Source: Mycetocola lacteus (lineage in GTDB: Bacteria; Actinomycetota; Actinomycetes; Actinomycetales; Microbacteriaceae). From it: DNA of 64,000 bases. Numbering within the stretch: the stretch's first letter is position 1; every line of letters begins with the position of its first letter. The DNA is taken from positions 62,001 to 126,000 of the forward strand of contig NZ_RCUY01000014.1 of the NCBI RefSeq assembly GCF_003667575.1, given 5' to 3'. A program made the position numbers and the translations under genes. Below the pieces are notes generated by a model. That model was not told the DNA's origin. It was given only the letters and a program-made list of their open reading frames with translations, and did no database searches. Positions 52,090-60,293 of this stretch are shown in pieces.

Positions 52090-53538
52090 CTAGCCGACGC
52101 GGTGCATCGCCTTAGCCGCATCGGTGATCGAGCCCACCAGCGACGGATACACGGCAAAGGCCGCCGCCACCTGGTCCACCGTCAGGCGGTGCTCCACGGC
52201 CAGCGCGAGCGGGAAGACCAGCTCGGAGGCCTTGGGAGCCACGATCACGCCACCCAGCACGGCACCGGAACCGACACTGGCAAACAGCTTCACGAAGCCG
52301 TCCTTGATGCCCATCATCTTGGCGCGCGGGTTGTGGGCCAGCGGCAGCTTATAGATTTCGCCGCGGACCTTGCCGTCTTCGATCTCCTTCTGGCTCCAGC
52401 CGACGGTTGCGATCTCCGGCTGGGTGAAGACGTTGGCGGCCACGTTGCGCAGCTCGATCGGGTTCACCGCATCGCCCTGGGAGTGGTAGATCGCCGTGCG
52501 CCCCTGCATCGAGGCCACCGAGGCCAGCGGCAGGAACGTGGTGCAGTCACCGGCGGCGTAGATGTTAGGGACCGAGGTGCGGGCGACCTTGTTGACACGA
52601 ATGTGACCAGACTCGGTCATCAGCACACCTGCCTCCTCGAGGCCGATGCCCGCGGTGTTCGGGATCGAACCCACGGCGATCAGCGCGTGCGAGCCGGACA
52701 CCGTGCGACCGTCGGACAGGGTAGCCAGCACGCCGTCACCGTCGCGCACCACCGAGTCGGCGCGGGACTTATTCAGCACTGTCATGCCGCCGCGCTTGAA
52801 GACCTTCTCGATCACCGCGGCGGCGTCGGCATCCTCGCCGGGCAGCACCTGGTCGCGGCTGGAGATCAGGGTCACGGTCGAGCCCAGGGCGCGGTAGGCC
52901 GAGGCGAACTCGGCGCCGGTCACGCCGGACCCGACCACGATCAGGTGCTCGGGCACGGTCTTGAGGTTGTAGAGCTGCGTCCAGGTCAGGATGCGCTCAC
53001 CGTCGGGCTTGGCGGTGTCCAGGATGCGGGGGCTCGCGCCCACCGAGACGACGATGGTGTCCGCTTCGATCCGGTCGAAGTCGGCACCGGTGCCGCCGGA
53101 TTCGGTCGAGGCGATCACGGCGTCGCGTCCATCCAGGCGTCCGTGTCCGTCGATGATGGTCACGCCGGCCTCGACCAGCGACTGACGCATGTCCTCGGAC
53201 TGCGCGTGCGCCATGCTCAGCAGGCGCTTATTCACCGCGCCCAGGTTGACGGCCACCTCGGGCTGAATCGGCTTGCCGGTGTTCTCATCCTGCGCATAAA
53301 AACGGACCCCGAGATCACTCGCGGTCCGAATGGCGGTGGTTGCCTCGGCGGTGGCAATCAGCGATTTGGAGGGGACAACATCGGAGATGACGGCGGATCC
53401 GCCGACCCCGATCCGTTCGATCAGGGTCACCTCCGCGCCGAGCTGTGCGCCGGCCAGGGCTGCCTCGTAGCCGCCCGGGCCGCCACCGATTACCGCAATC
53501 TTTTGGGTGCGTTCAAAGTCGTAGACCATGACCTCCAT
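52090..53538 (-). CDS. lpdA: LpdA-type NAD(P)H quinone reductase (cysteine-less)
   Basis: This 482-residue flavoprotein has the dihydrolipoamide dehydrogenase fold: FAD site I-A-V-I-G-G-G-P-G-G-Y-E-A-A, NAD(P) site V-V-G-S-G-V-T-G-A-E-F, and A-G-D-C-T near residue 330. The redox-active cysteines are missing: where Lpd has C-x4-C this protein has Ala 49 and Val 54, within G-G-S-A-V-I-S-D-V-V-P-S-K. It therefore cannot be a normal lipoamide dehydrogenase. It matches M. tuberculosis LpdA (Rv3303c), a quinone reductase, in both sequence pattern and gene neighbourhood. ATG at 53529 is an alternative start. Confidence 0.9.
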   Translation of the reverse strand: MEVMVYDFERTQKIAVIGGGPGGYEAALAGAQLGAEVTLIERIGVGGSAVISDVVPSKSLIATAEATTAIRTASDLGVRFYAQDENTGKPIQPEVAVNLGAVNKRLLSMAHAQSEDMRQSLVEAGVTIIDGHGRLDGRDAVIASTESGGTGADFDRIEADTIVVSVGASPRILDTAKPDGERILTWTQLYNLKTVPEHLIVVGSGVTGAEFASAYRALGSTVTLISSRDQVLPGEDADAAAVIEKVFKRGGMTVLNKSRADSVVRDGDGVLATLSDGRTVSGSHALIAVGSIPNTAGIGLEEAGVLMTESGHIRVNKVARTSVPNIYAAGDCTTFLPLASVASMQGRTAIYHSQGDAVNPIELRNVAANVFTQPEIATVGWSQKEIEDGKVRGEIYKLPLAHNPRAKMMGIKDGFVKLFASVGSGAVLGGVIVAPKASELVFPLALAVEHRLTVDQVAAAFAVYPSLVGSITDAAKAMHRVG

Positions 53539-53612
53539 TCTTGCAGGCTTATCGGGGCGTTCAAAGTGAATTCGGCGCGCCTCGAAAACGGGCGCGATCC
53601 GGGGTCTTTGGC

Positions 53613-53618
53613 TAGAGT
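53613..53618 (+). promoter_or_regulatory. -10 element for the leaderless phosphorylase gene
   Basis: TAGAGT, seven bases, then ATG at 53626, the same box and spacing as before the carboxylase beta gene. Confidence 0.6.
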
Positions 53619-53625
53619 GGAAACC

Positions 53626-54459
53626 ATGTCAGACTCCACCACAAACCCCCTGCACGACCCGGCCGTTTCGCCGCGCGAGGTTGCCGCCGAAGCCGCCGCC
53701 CAGATCGCCGAGAAGACCGGCGTCGCCTCGCACGATATCGCGCTGACCCTCGGCTCCGGCTGGGGTAAGGCCGCGGACCTACTCGGTGAGACCGTCGCCG
53801 AGTTCCCCGCCGAGGAGGTTGTCGGCTTCTCCAAGCCCGCGCTGCCCGGACACGGCGGAACCCTGCGCTCGATCCGCCTGGCCAACGGCAAGCACGCGCT
53901 GGTCATCGGCGCCCGCACCCACTACTACGAGGGCCACGGCGTTCGCCGCACCGTCCACTCGGTGCGCACCGCCGCCGCCACGGGGGCCAAGACCATGATC
54001 CTCACCAACGGTGCCGGTGGCATCAAGGAGCACTGGACCCCGGGTACCCCGGTGTTGATCAGCGACCACATCAACCTCACCGCGGACTCCCCGCTCGAGG
54101 GTGCCACCTTCGTGGACCTGACCGACCTGTACTCCGCGCGTCTGCGCGACCTGGCACGCACCATCGCCCCCGAGCTGGACGAGGGTGTGTACTGCCAGTT
54201 CCGCGGACCGCACTATGAGACCCCCGCCGAGGTGCAGATGGCCAAGACCATCGGTGGCCACATCGTGGGTATGTCCACCGCGCTGGAGGCCATCGCCGCC
54301 CGCGAGGCCGGCATGGAGATCCTGGGCATGTCCCTGATCACCAACCTGGCCGCCGGGATCTCCCCCACCGCGCTCAGCCACACCGAGGTCATCGAGGCCG
54401 GTCAGGCGGCCGAGGCCAAGATCAGCGCGCTGCTCGCGCAGATCGTCGCGGCGATCTAA
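53626..54459 (+). CDS. punA: Purine nucleoside phosphorylase
   Basis: This 277-residue phosphorylase splits purine nucleosides with phosphate to give the base and ribose-1-phosphate. It shows L-G-S-G-W-G near residue 45, G-R-T-H-Y-Y-E-G-H-G in the phosphate site (here A-R-T-H-Y-Y-E-G-H-G), and G-M-S-T-A-L-E-A-I-A-A-R. The trimeric type with this M-S-T motif is usual in actinomycetes. The ATG at 53626 begins M-S-D-S-T-T-N and follows a leaderless promoter pattern. The next gene is a phosphohexomutase, whose family can use ribose-1-phosphate in some hosts. Confidence 0.92.
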   Translation: MSDSTTNPLHDPAVSPREVAAEAAAQIAEKTGVASHDIALTLGSGWGKAADLLGETVAEFPAEEVVGFSKPALPGHGGTLRSIRLANGKHALVIGARTHYYEGHGVRRTVHSVRTAAATGAKTMILTNGAGGIKEHWTPGTPVLISDHINLTADSPLEGATFVDLTDLYSARLRDLARTIAPELDEGVYCQFRGPHYETPAEVQMAKTIGGHIVGMSTALEAIAAREAGMEILGMSLITNLAAGISPTALSHTEVIEAGQAAEAKISALLAQIVAAI

Positions 54460-54477
54460 TCCGTTAGAGCACGCCAA

Positions 54478-54512
54478 GTGGCGGCGGCCCCGGGATTCCG
54501 GGCCGCCGCCAC
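54478..54512 (+). terminator. Terminator of the phosphorylase gene
   Basis: Perfect 13-base GC-rich arms around a 9-base loop, without a T tract. Confidence 0.7.
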
Positions 54513-54559
54513 ACCGCGTTAATCACCGCGTGCACACCCGGTTTTGTGGCCGATCCGGT

Positions 54560-54565
54560 TAGCAT
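54560..54565 (+). promoter_or_regulatory. -10 element for the leader ORF
   Basis: TAGCAT ends seven bases before the ATG of the 15-codon leader ORF. Confidence 0.5.
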
Positions 54566-54572
54566 GGTGGAC

Positions 54573-54620
54573 ATGCAAACTGCAATGAACAGCCTGAGCC
54601 GACCCGGCGGAGCCCGATGA
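54573..54620 (+). CDS. Fifteen-residue leader peptide coupled to the phosphohexomutase gene
   Basis: A leaderless-type ATG opens a frame of 15 codons (M-Q-T-A-M-N-S-L-S-R-P-G-G-A-R). Its TGA overlaps the next ATG as ATGA, so a ribosome that finishes the leader can restart on the mutase gene. The peptide ends in Arg and has no poly-residue run that would mark an amino-acid attenuator. Whether the peptide itself does anything is unknown; coupling is the simplest role. Confidence 0.5.
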   Translation: MQTAMNSLSRPGGAR

Positions 54621-56305
54621 GCGGCGAAAATACCGGTTCCGTTCCGGTGTGCACCGACCTGCTTGAGCGCGCCGAGGCGTGGCTCGCCCAGGATCCCGAT
54701 CCGGAGACCCGCGACGAGCTCTCCTCGATCCTTGAGGCCGTCCGCGGCGGCGACTCCGCCGCCCGCGCCGACCTGGCCGACCGCTTCGCCGGACGCCTGG
54801 AATTTGGCACCGCGGGCCTGCGCGGCCGCGTCGAGGCCGGATCCAACCGGATGAACCGGGTCCTGGTCTCCCAGGCCGCCGCCGGCATCGGCGCGTTCCT
54901 CAACGCCCGCGCCGGCGACACCACCCCGAGCGTCGTGATCGGCTATGACGGCCGCAAGAACTCCGACGTGTTCGCGCGCGACAGCGCCGAGCTGCTCTCG
55001 GGTGTGGGCATCCGGGTGACCCTGCTGCCGCGTCCGCTGCCCACCCCGGTGCTGGCCTTCGCCGTGCGTCAGCTGGGCACCAGCGCGGGCATCATGGTGA
55101 CCGCGAGCCACAACCCGCCCGCCGATAACGGCTACAAGGTCTACCTCGGTGATGAGGATGCCGGTTCGCAGATCGTCGCCCCGGTGGACGCCGAGATCGC
55201 AACCCAGATCCTGCGCATCGCGACCGACGAGAGCGTGCTGGATCTGCCCCGCTCCCCCGAGTACGCGATCGCCGACGAGGCCGTGATCGACGCGTATGTG
55301 CGCGCGACCGCCGCCCTGGTTGACCAGACCCCGCAGCCGCTGCGCGTGGTGTACACCGCGATGCACGGTGTGGGCTGGGAAACCTTCGCCAAGGTCGTGA
55401 CCGCGGCCGGGCTCCCCGAGCCCATCGCCGTGGCCGCCCAGCGCGACCCCGATGCCGCCTTCCCCACCGTCGCGTTCCCCAACCCCGAGGAGCCCGGCGC
55501 GCTGGATCTGGCCATCGAGACCGCGCGCGAGCACGGTGCCGATCTGATCATCGCCAACGACCCCGACGCCGACCGCTGCTCGGTCGCGATCCCCGATCCC
55601 GCGGCTCCCGGCGGCTTCCGCCAGCTGACCGGTAACCAGATCGGCTGGTTGCTGGGATGGCGTGCCGCCGAGCGGGCGCGCGCCGCCGGTCGTCACGGCG
55701 CGCTGGCCTGCACCATCGTGTCTTCCCCGGCCCTGGCCGAGGTTGCGCGTCAGTACCAGCTGGACTTCGCCGAAACCCTCACCGGGTTCAAGTGGGTCTC
55801 CCGCGTCCCGCACCTGCTGTTCGGCTACGAGGAGGCCATCGGCTACCTGGTCAACCCCGACACCGTGCACGATAAGGACGGCATCTCCGCCGGCCTTGCC
55901 GTGCTGGAGCTCGCCGGTGCCGCCGCCGAGGAGGGACGCACCCTGGGCGACATGCTCGACGAGTTTGCGACCCGGTTCGGCTACTTCGGCAGCGACCAGC
56001 TCTCGATCCGCTTCACCAACCTGGCTCAGATCCCCGCGCTGATGGCGCGTCTGCGCGAGACCCCACCGGCCCTGCTGGGCAGCCGGGAGATCGTTAAGAT
56101 CGAGGACCTGTCCGTCGCCACCGCCGAGCGTCCGGGCACCAACGCGCTGCGCTGGGAGCTCTCCGACGGTGCGCGCATCATGATTCGCCCGAGCGGTACC
56201 GAGCCCAAGGTTAAGTTCTACCTCGACGTGCGTGGCGAGGACGAGACCGTGCTGGAGAGCCTGGTCGAGATCCGCAGCGACCTCACCGAGCTGGTCTCGG
56301 AGTAA
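54617..56305 (+). CDS. pmmB: Phosphomannomutase/phosphoglucomutase family enzyme
   Basis: This 562-residue alpha-D-phosphohexomutase interconverts sugar 1- and 6-phosphates. T-A-S-H-N-P-P holds the phosphoserine (Ser 164), D-P-D-A-D-R-C is the metal-binding loop, and R-P-S-G-T-E-P-K is the phosphate loop near the end. The length is that of the PmmB/PgmB group, longer than ManB. With the guanylyltransferase downstream it may feed GDP-mannose, though phosphopentomutase activity for ribose-1-phosphate is a fair alternative given the phosphorylase gene beside it. Its start overlaps the leader ORF. Confidence 0.9.
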   Translation: MSGENTGSVPVCTDLLERAEAWLAQDPDPETRDELSSILEAVRGGDSAARADLADRFAGRLEFGTAGLRGRVEAGSNRMNRVLVSQAAAGIGAFLNARAGDTTPSVVIGYDGRKNSDVFARDSAELLSGVGIRVTLLPRPLPTPVLAFAVRQLGTSAGIMVTASHNPPADNGYKVYLGDEDAGSQIVAPVDAEIATQILRIATDESVLDLPRSPEYAIADEAVIDAYVRATAALVDQTPQPLRVVYTAMHGVGWETFAKVVTAAGLPEPIAVAAQRDPDAAFPTVAFPNPEEPGALDLAIETAREHGADLIIANDPDADRCSVAIPDPAAPGGFRQLTGNQIGWLLGWRAAERARAAGRHGALACTIVSSPALAEVARQYQLDFAETLTGFKWVSRVPHLLFGYEEAIGYLVNPDTVHDKDGISAGLAVLELAGAAAEEGRTLGDMLDEFATRFGYFGSDQLSIRFTNLAQIPALMARLRETPPALLGSREIVKIEDLSVATAERPGTNALRWELSDGARIMIRPSGTEPKVKFYLDVRGEDETVLESLVEIRSDLTELVSE

Positions 56306-56316
56306 CAGCACATACA

Positions 56317-56352
56317 GAACGAGCCGGGTGGATTTCTCCACCCGGCTCGTTC
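56317..56352. terminator. Bidirectional terminator hairpin
   Basis: Perfect 15-base arms around ATTTCT lie between the mutase gene and the convergent PTS IIB gene. Confidence 0.85.
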
Positions 56353-56362
56353 CGTGTTGTGG

Positions 56363-56638
56363 CTAGCTCAGGGCCTCTTCAAGCTTGTCGGCCAGCTCGT
56401 CCAGGTCGAAGTAGTTGTTGATCACGATGATCTCCGCGTAGGTCTTGCCGATGGCCGGGACCAGCTCGGAGGAGGTGAGGATGATCTGGGCATCGGCGGC
56501 GGCGGTCATCACCGAGGCCGCGTCGCTCGCGGTGACCGTGGCTTCCAGGCCCAGACGAGCCAGCGCGCGCTCGGCGTTCACCTTGAGGATGCCGGATGTT
56601 CCCACCCCGGCCCCACAGATTGCAACGATGTGCATCAC
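56363..56638 (-). CDS. PTS IIB component (ascorbate/lactose-type), orphan pair with IIA
   Basis: This 91-residue protein has the C-G-A-G-V-G-T-S-G-I-L-K loop (active Cys at residue 9) of small IIB proteins of the UlaB/SgaB kind. It takes phosphate from IIA and gives it to a sugar in a membrane IIC channel. GAGGGGG precedes the GTG start; an ATG one codon on is possible. The IIA gene lies 12 bases upstream on the same strand, but no IIC gene is present here. Confidence 0.85.
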   Translation of the reverse strand: MMHIVAICGAGVGTSGILKVNAERALARLGLEATVTASDAASVMTAAADAQIILTSSELVPAIGKTYAEIIVINNYFDLDELADKLEEALS

Positions 56639-56650
56639 GGTTGACCCCCT

Positions 56651-57103
56651 CTATTCCGCGGCCGGAGCCCCGAGGATATCGCGCACACGCTCCGCGGTCG
56701 GGGCGTCGGCCAGCGCCGGGATCGATCCGGCATCGTTGAAGACGTTGGCGAGCTCAGCCACCGTGGTGACGTGCTCCTCGGTCCCGGTGACGGCCAGACC
56801 AATGACCACATTGACCGGGTCGTTGTGCGGGTGCCCAAACACGACGGGCTCGGCCAGGGTGACCACGGCGATGCCCGAGTTCAGCACGTCGGGACCCGGG
56901 CGGGCGTGGGCGAGGGCCAGGCCCGGCGCGATCACCACGTAGGCACCGAACTCCTCGATGACCTCGATCATCCGGTCGGAGTAGCTCTCGGCGGTGAAGC
57001 CGCCACGCTCAAGAGCGTTGCCGGCAAGCCGCACCGCGTCACGCCAGTCACCCGCACTGGCGTGCAGGTTGATTGCGGCGTCGGGAAGCGGGGGTAGCGG
57101 CAT
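56651..57103 (-). CDS. PTS IIA component (fructose/mannitol/ascorbate type)
   Basis: This 150-residue IIA protein has L-A-L-A-H-A-R-P-G with the active His (near residue 66), followed by V-V-F-G-H-P-H-N-D-P-V, a pattern of the PtsN/UlaC family. GAGGA four bases before the ATG supports the start. It is the first gene of a two-gene unit with IIB. With no IIC, the pair may serve a transporter elsewhere or work only in regulation. Confidence 0.87.
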   Translation of the reverse strand: MPLPPLPDAAINLHASAGDWRDAVRLAGNALERGGFTAESYSDRMIEVIEEFGAYVVIAPGLALAHARPGPDVLNSGIAVVTLAEPVVFGHPHNDPVNVVIGLAVTGTEEHVTTVAELANVFNDAGSIPALADAPTAERVRDILGAPAAE

Positions 57104-57185
57104 GAGATCCTCACTGAATCACGGGGGCGAACGGTTCGTACTTCCAGGCTACCGGTTCCCGCCCCGAGAATCGGTAGAACGCTCG

Positions 57186-58310
57186 CTATGCGTCTGCCGC
57201 GGCGTCGAAACCTGCACGAATGCGCTCGGTCAGGTACTCCCTGTCTTCGGTGGGCATAAATGCGGCGGCGGCCGCATTGAGCTGGAAGATTTCCAGGTCT
57301 TCAAGGTCGTATTCGAAGGCTGCCGAGAGCAGGGCCAGTTCGCGGGTCAGCGAGGTTCCGGTGACCGTACGGTTATCCACGTTGACCGTGACTCGGAAGC
57401 CCAGCTGGTAGAGCAGGTCGAAGGGGTGGTCTTCGAGCTCGTCCCCCCAGGCGTCGATCGCCCCGGTCTGCAGGTTCGAGGAGGGACTGAGTTCGAGCGC
57501 GATCTCGCGATCATTGACCCAGTGCGCAAGCTCCCCCATCTCGACATAGACGTTGTCGCCCTCGGTGCGACGCACCTCGATGTCCTCGGCCAGACGGACG
57601 CCGTGGCCCAGGCGCAGGGCGCGTCCATCAAACAGCGCGCCCTGGATCGAGTCGAGACCGGCGGCCTCCCCCGCGTGCACGGTGACCGGGAAATAGTGCT
57701 GGGCCAGGTAGTCGAAGGCCAGGCGGTGCCGGGCAGGCGGGAAGCCGTCTTCAGCCCCGGCAATATCGAACCCCACCACGCCGTGATCGCGATGACGCAC
57801 GGCCAGCTCGGCGATTTCCAGCGCCCGGTCGGCATGCCGCATCGCGGTGAGCAGCTGCCCCACCTCGATCTCGCCCCCGGCTCGGCGCACATCGTCCACC
57901 CCGCGCTCGAGGCCCTGCTGCACGGCCTCGACGGCGCGGTCCAGGGTCAGCCCGCCCCGCAGGTGCTGCTCGGGGGCCCAGCGAATCTCGGCGTAGATCA
58001 CACCGTCGTCGGCCAGGTCATGGACAAACTCGCGGGCGACCCGGGCCAGCGCATCCGCCGTCTGCAGGACGGCGATGGCCAGGTCGAAGGTCTTCAGGTA
58101 CGCGGGCAGACTGCCGGCGCTGGCCTGGTCGATAAACCACTCGGCGAGTTCCTCGGCGGTGTTGGCGGGGGCCTCCAGGCCGGCCGCGGCGGCCAGATCC
58201 AGGATGGTCTGAGGGCGCAGTCCACCGTCAAGGTGGTCGTGCAGCGACACCTTGGGCAGGGCCCGCAGGTTGATGCCACCGGGCAGCGTGTAGTTATCCG
58301 AGGTACTCAC
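57186..58310 (-). CDS. add: Adenosine deaminase
   Basis: Adenosine deaminase turns adenosine into inosine, which the purine nucleoside phosphorylase can split. The protein of about 374 residues has the zinc motif L-H-D-H-L-D-G-G, H-A-G-E-A-A with the catalytic Glu, R-L-G-H-G-V and L-S-P-S-S-N-L. A GTG at 58310 sits seven bases after a TAGACT box, so it is preferred to the upstream ATG at 58358. A hairpin follows the neighbouring manC gene, which is transcribed separately. Confidence 0.93.
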   Translation of the reverse strand: MSTSDNYTLPGGINLRALPKVSLHDHLDGGLRPQTILDLAAAAGLEAPANTAEELAEWFIDQASAGSLPAYLKTFDLAIAVLQTADALARVAREFVHDLADDGVIYAEIRWAPEQHLRGGLTLDRAVEAVQQGLERGVDDVRRAGGEIEVGQLLTAMRHADRALEIAELAVRHRDHGVVGFDIAGAEDGFPPARHRLAFDYLAQHYFPVTVHAGEAAGLDSIQGALFDGRALRLGHGVRLAEDIEVRRTEGDNVYVEMGELAHWVNDREIALELSPSSNLQTGAIDAWGDELEDHPFDLLYQLGFRVTVNVDNRTVTGTSLTRELALLSAAFEYDLEDLEIFQLNAAAAAFMPTEDREYLTERIRAGFDAAADA

Positions 58311-58317
58311 CCGGCAA

Positions 58318-58323
58318 AGTCTA
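58318..58323 (-). promoter_or_regulatory. -10 element for leaderless add
   Basis: TAGACT on the minus strand, then TTGCCGG, then the GTG start. Confidence 0.6.
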
Positions 58324-58423
58324 CCCGCGACCCTCGCGAAACGACAGGGTAAATCCAATGCCGTTCATACACTCGTCATCAGGCGACAGATTTGTAGGTA
58401 TATCAGCGGTTTTAGATACCACA

Positions 58424-58458
58424 AAGCCCGGGAATTCCGGGTGGGAATTCGCGGGCTT
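58424..58458 (-). terminator. Terminator of manC
   Basis: Fifteen-base arms with one mismatch and a 5-base loop lie just beyond the manC stop on the minus strand. Confidence 0.65.
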
Positions 58459-58466
58459 CGAGGCGT

Positions 58467-59582
58467 CTAGAGCAGGTCGTTGCGACCGGAGATCTTCAGC
58501 GCATCCACCACGGATTTCACCCGCTGGGCGTGCTCGCTGGTGGTGACCAAGAGCGCGTCCGGAGTGTCAACCACCACGATGTTCTTCACACCGATCAGGC
58601 TGATCACACGATCCGTTTCGGAGACCACGATGCCACTGGAGGCATCCGCCAAAACGCGTGCATTTTCACCCAGGATCGCCAGGTCGCCACCGGCACCACC
58701 GGTGTTGAGCTTGGCCAGCGAGGCGAAGTCGCCCACATCGTCCCACTTAAAGGCGCCGGGGATCACCGCGAGGCGACCGGCAGCGGCGGCCGGCTCGGCG
58801 ACCGAGTAGTCGATTGCGATCTTCTTGAGCGTCGGCCAGATGCGATCCACCGCGGGACCGCGGGTTGCCGGGTCGTCCCAGGCCGCGGCGAGCTCCACGA
58901 TCGAGGCGCGCAGCTCGGGCTGGTTACGGCCCAGCTCCTCCAGCAGCACGTCGGCGCGGGTGATGAACATGCCCGCGTTCCAGAGGTAACCGCCGTCGGC
59001 CAGGTAGCTCTGCGCGGTGGGTAGGTCGGGCTTCTCAACGAAGCACTCCACCGCGCGGGCGCTGTCGGCACCGGTGATGTTGAGGTCATCGGCCACCTTG
59101 ATATAGCCAAAGCCCACCGCCGGCTCGGTCGGGGTGATGCCGATGGTCGCGATAAATCCGGCATCGGCCGCCAGGACGGCCTCGTTCACGGCCGCGCGGA
59201 ACAGGCGGTCGCCGCTAATGACGTGATCGGCCGCAAACGAACCGATAATCGCATCGGGCTCGCGGCGCACCAGGATCGCGGCGGCCAGGGCGATGGCCAC
59301 GGTCGAATCCCGAGGGTCTGCCTCGAGCACGATGTTCTGATCCGCAAGCCCGGGCAGCTGCTCCTCCACGGCGGCGCGGTGCGCGCGTCCGGTGACCACC
59401 ATGATGCGCTGGTCGCCGGCGATCGGCGCCAGCCGATCCCAGGTTGCCCGCAGCAGGGTCGAGCCGGAGCCGGTGAGGTCGTGCAGGAACTTTGGTGCAT
59501 CCGCGCGGGACAGCGGCCACAGTCGTGAGCCGACACCCCCGGCCGGAATCACACTAAAAAAGCGGTCGAGTGCGGGTTTCAT
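58467..59582 (-). CDS. manC: Mannose-1-phosphate guanylyltransferase
   Basis: This enzyme of about 371 residues makes GDP-mannose from mannose-1-phosphate and GTP. It starts F-F-S-V-I-P-A-G-G-V-G-S-R-L-W-P-L-S, the pyrophosphorylase loop, and shows F-V-E-K-P-D and W-N-A-G-M-F-I. There is no C-terminal isomerase domain. I chose the ATG at 59582, which follows a TACCCT box by six bases; the extension to 59642 is not family-like. It would feed mannosyltransferases for the wall or for phosphatidylinositol mannosides. Confidence 0.92.
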   Translation of the reverse strand: MKPALDRFFSVIPAGGVGSRLWPLSRADAPKFLHDLTGSGSTLLRATWDRLAPIAGDQRIMVVTGRAHRAAVEEQLPGLADQNIVLEADPRDSTVAIALAAAILVRREPDAIIGSFAADHVISGDRLFRAAVNEAVLAADAGFIATIGITPTEPAVGFGYIKVADDLNITGADSARAVECFVEKPDLPTAQSYLADGGYLWNAGMFITRADVLLEELGRNQPELRASIVELAAAWDDPATRGPAVDRIWPTLKKIAIDYSVAEPAAAAGRLAVIPGAFKWDDVGDFASLAKLNTGGAGGDLAILGENARVLADASSGIVVSETDRVISLIGVKNIVVVDTPDALLVTTSEHAQRVKSVVDALKISGRNDLL

Positions 59583-59587
59583 GTCTC

Positions 59588-59594
59588 CAGGGTA
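59588..59594 (-). promoter_or_regulatory. -10 element for leaderless manC
   Basis: TACCCT on the minus strand, then GGAGAC, then the ATG. The GGAG touches the start too closely to be a usual ribosome site. Confidence 0.4.
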
Positions 59595-59753
59595 GTCGGC
59601 GCAACCTGTGAGGAGTGGGCGACCCGGCGCACAACGCCGCAATCGTGCCCGGGCGTCGGCGAGTGTCGCGTCACCCAGACAACAAATTTCACGGGATTTC
59701 CCGGTGAACGACCGGTTTCGGACAGCGAATATCTCGAGGCACTAAGGGTCGCC

Positions 59754-59863
59754 TAAGCGGTAACCGACTGATTGTCGACATAGGATGTGCATAGCGCCTA
59801 AAAGACGCACGACGGCTCGTGTGGCTGTCGACCGAGGCTTCGACGATTATGGGAGGGCTGTTC
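59754..59863 (+). promoter_or_regulatory. Promoter and leader region of the sdh operon
   Basis: TTGTCG (59772) and the following CATAGGAT and GCATAG hexamers are candidate promoter parts. GGGAGGG seven bases before the GTG at 59864 is a strong ribosome site. The rest of the 281-base gap from manC shows no ORF or hairpin I can support. Confidence 0.4.
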
Positions 59864-60283
59864 GTGTCAGTGCAGACTGCAGGGACTCCACCGAAGGCAT
59901 CAAAAAAGAAACCGCGTCCCGCGGGTACGCTGTACCGCGGTCACGAGGGCATGTGGTCATGGGTTTTCCACCGCATAACCGGCGTCGCGATCTTCTTCTT
60001 CCTGCTGGTTCACGTCCTGGATACCGCGCTGGTGCGTGTATCCCCCGAGGCGTATGACGCGGTGATCGGCACCTATCAGACCCCGATCATGGGTATTGGC
60101 GAGGTCGGCCTGGTCGCCGCAATCGTCTTCCACGCCTTCAACGGCCTGCGGATCATCCTGGTGGACTTCTGGTCCAAGGGAACCCGCTACCAGAAGCTCA
60201 TGTTCTGGATCGTGATCGCCCTCTGGGTACTCACCATGCTCGCCTTTGTGCCGCGGCACCTGACCAACGTGTTCAGCCACTAG
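59864..60283 (+). CDS. sdhC: Succinate dehydrogenase cytochrome b subunit
   Basis: This membrane subunit of about 139 residues holds heme b with SdhD and passes electrons to menaquinone. It has three helices. G-T-L-Y-R-G-H-E-G-M-W-S-W-V-F-H-R-I-T-G carries the conserved Ser/Arg quinone-site residues, and H-V-L-D-T and F-H-A-F-N-G-L-R-I carry heme-ligand His candidates. The GTG at 59864, with a strong ribosome site, gives a charged tail before the first helix. It begins the sdhCDAB operon. Confidence 0.94.
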   Translation: MSVQTAGTPPKASKKKPRPAGTLYRGHEGMWSWVFHRITGVAIFFFLLVHVLDTALVRVSPEAYDAVIGTYQTPIMGIGEVGLVAAIVFHAFNGLRIILVDFWSKGTRYQKLMFWIVIALWVLTMLAFVPRHLTNVFSH

Positions 60284-60293
60284 GAGGCCCGCC

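Noticed and set aside
54464-56341. A 625-codon open frame opposite the phosphohexomutase
   Set aside because: Antisense shadow; the plus-strand protein has all catalytic motifs.
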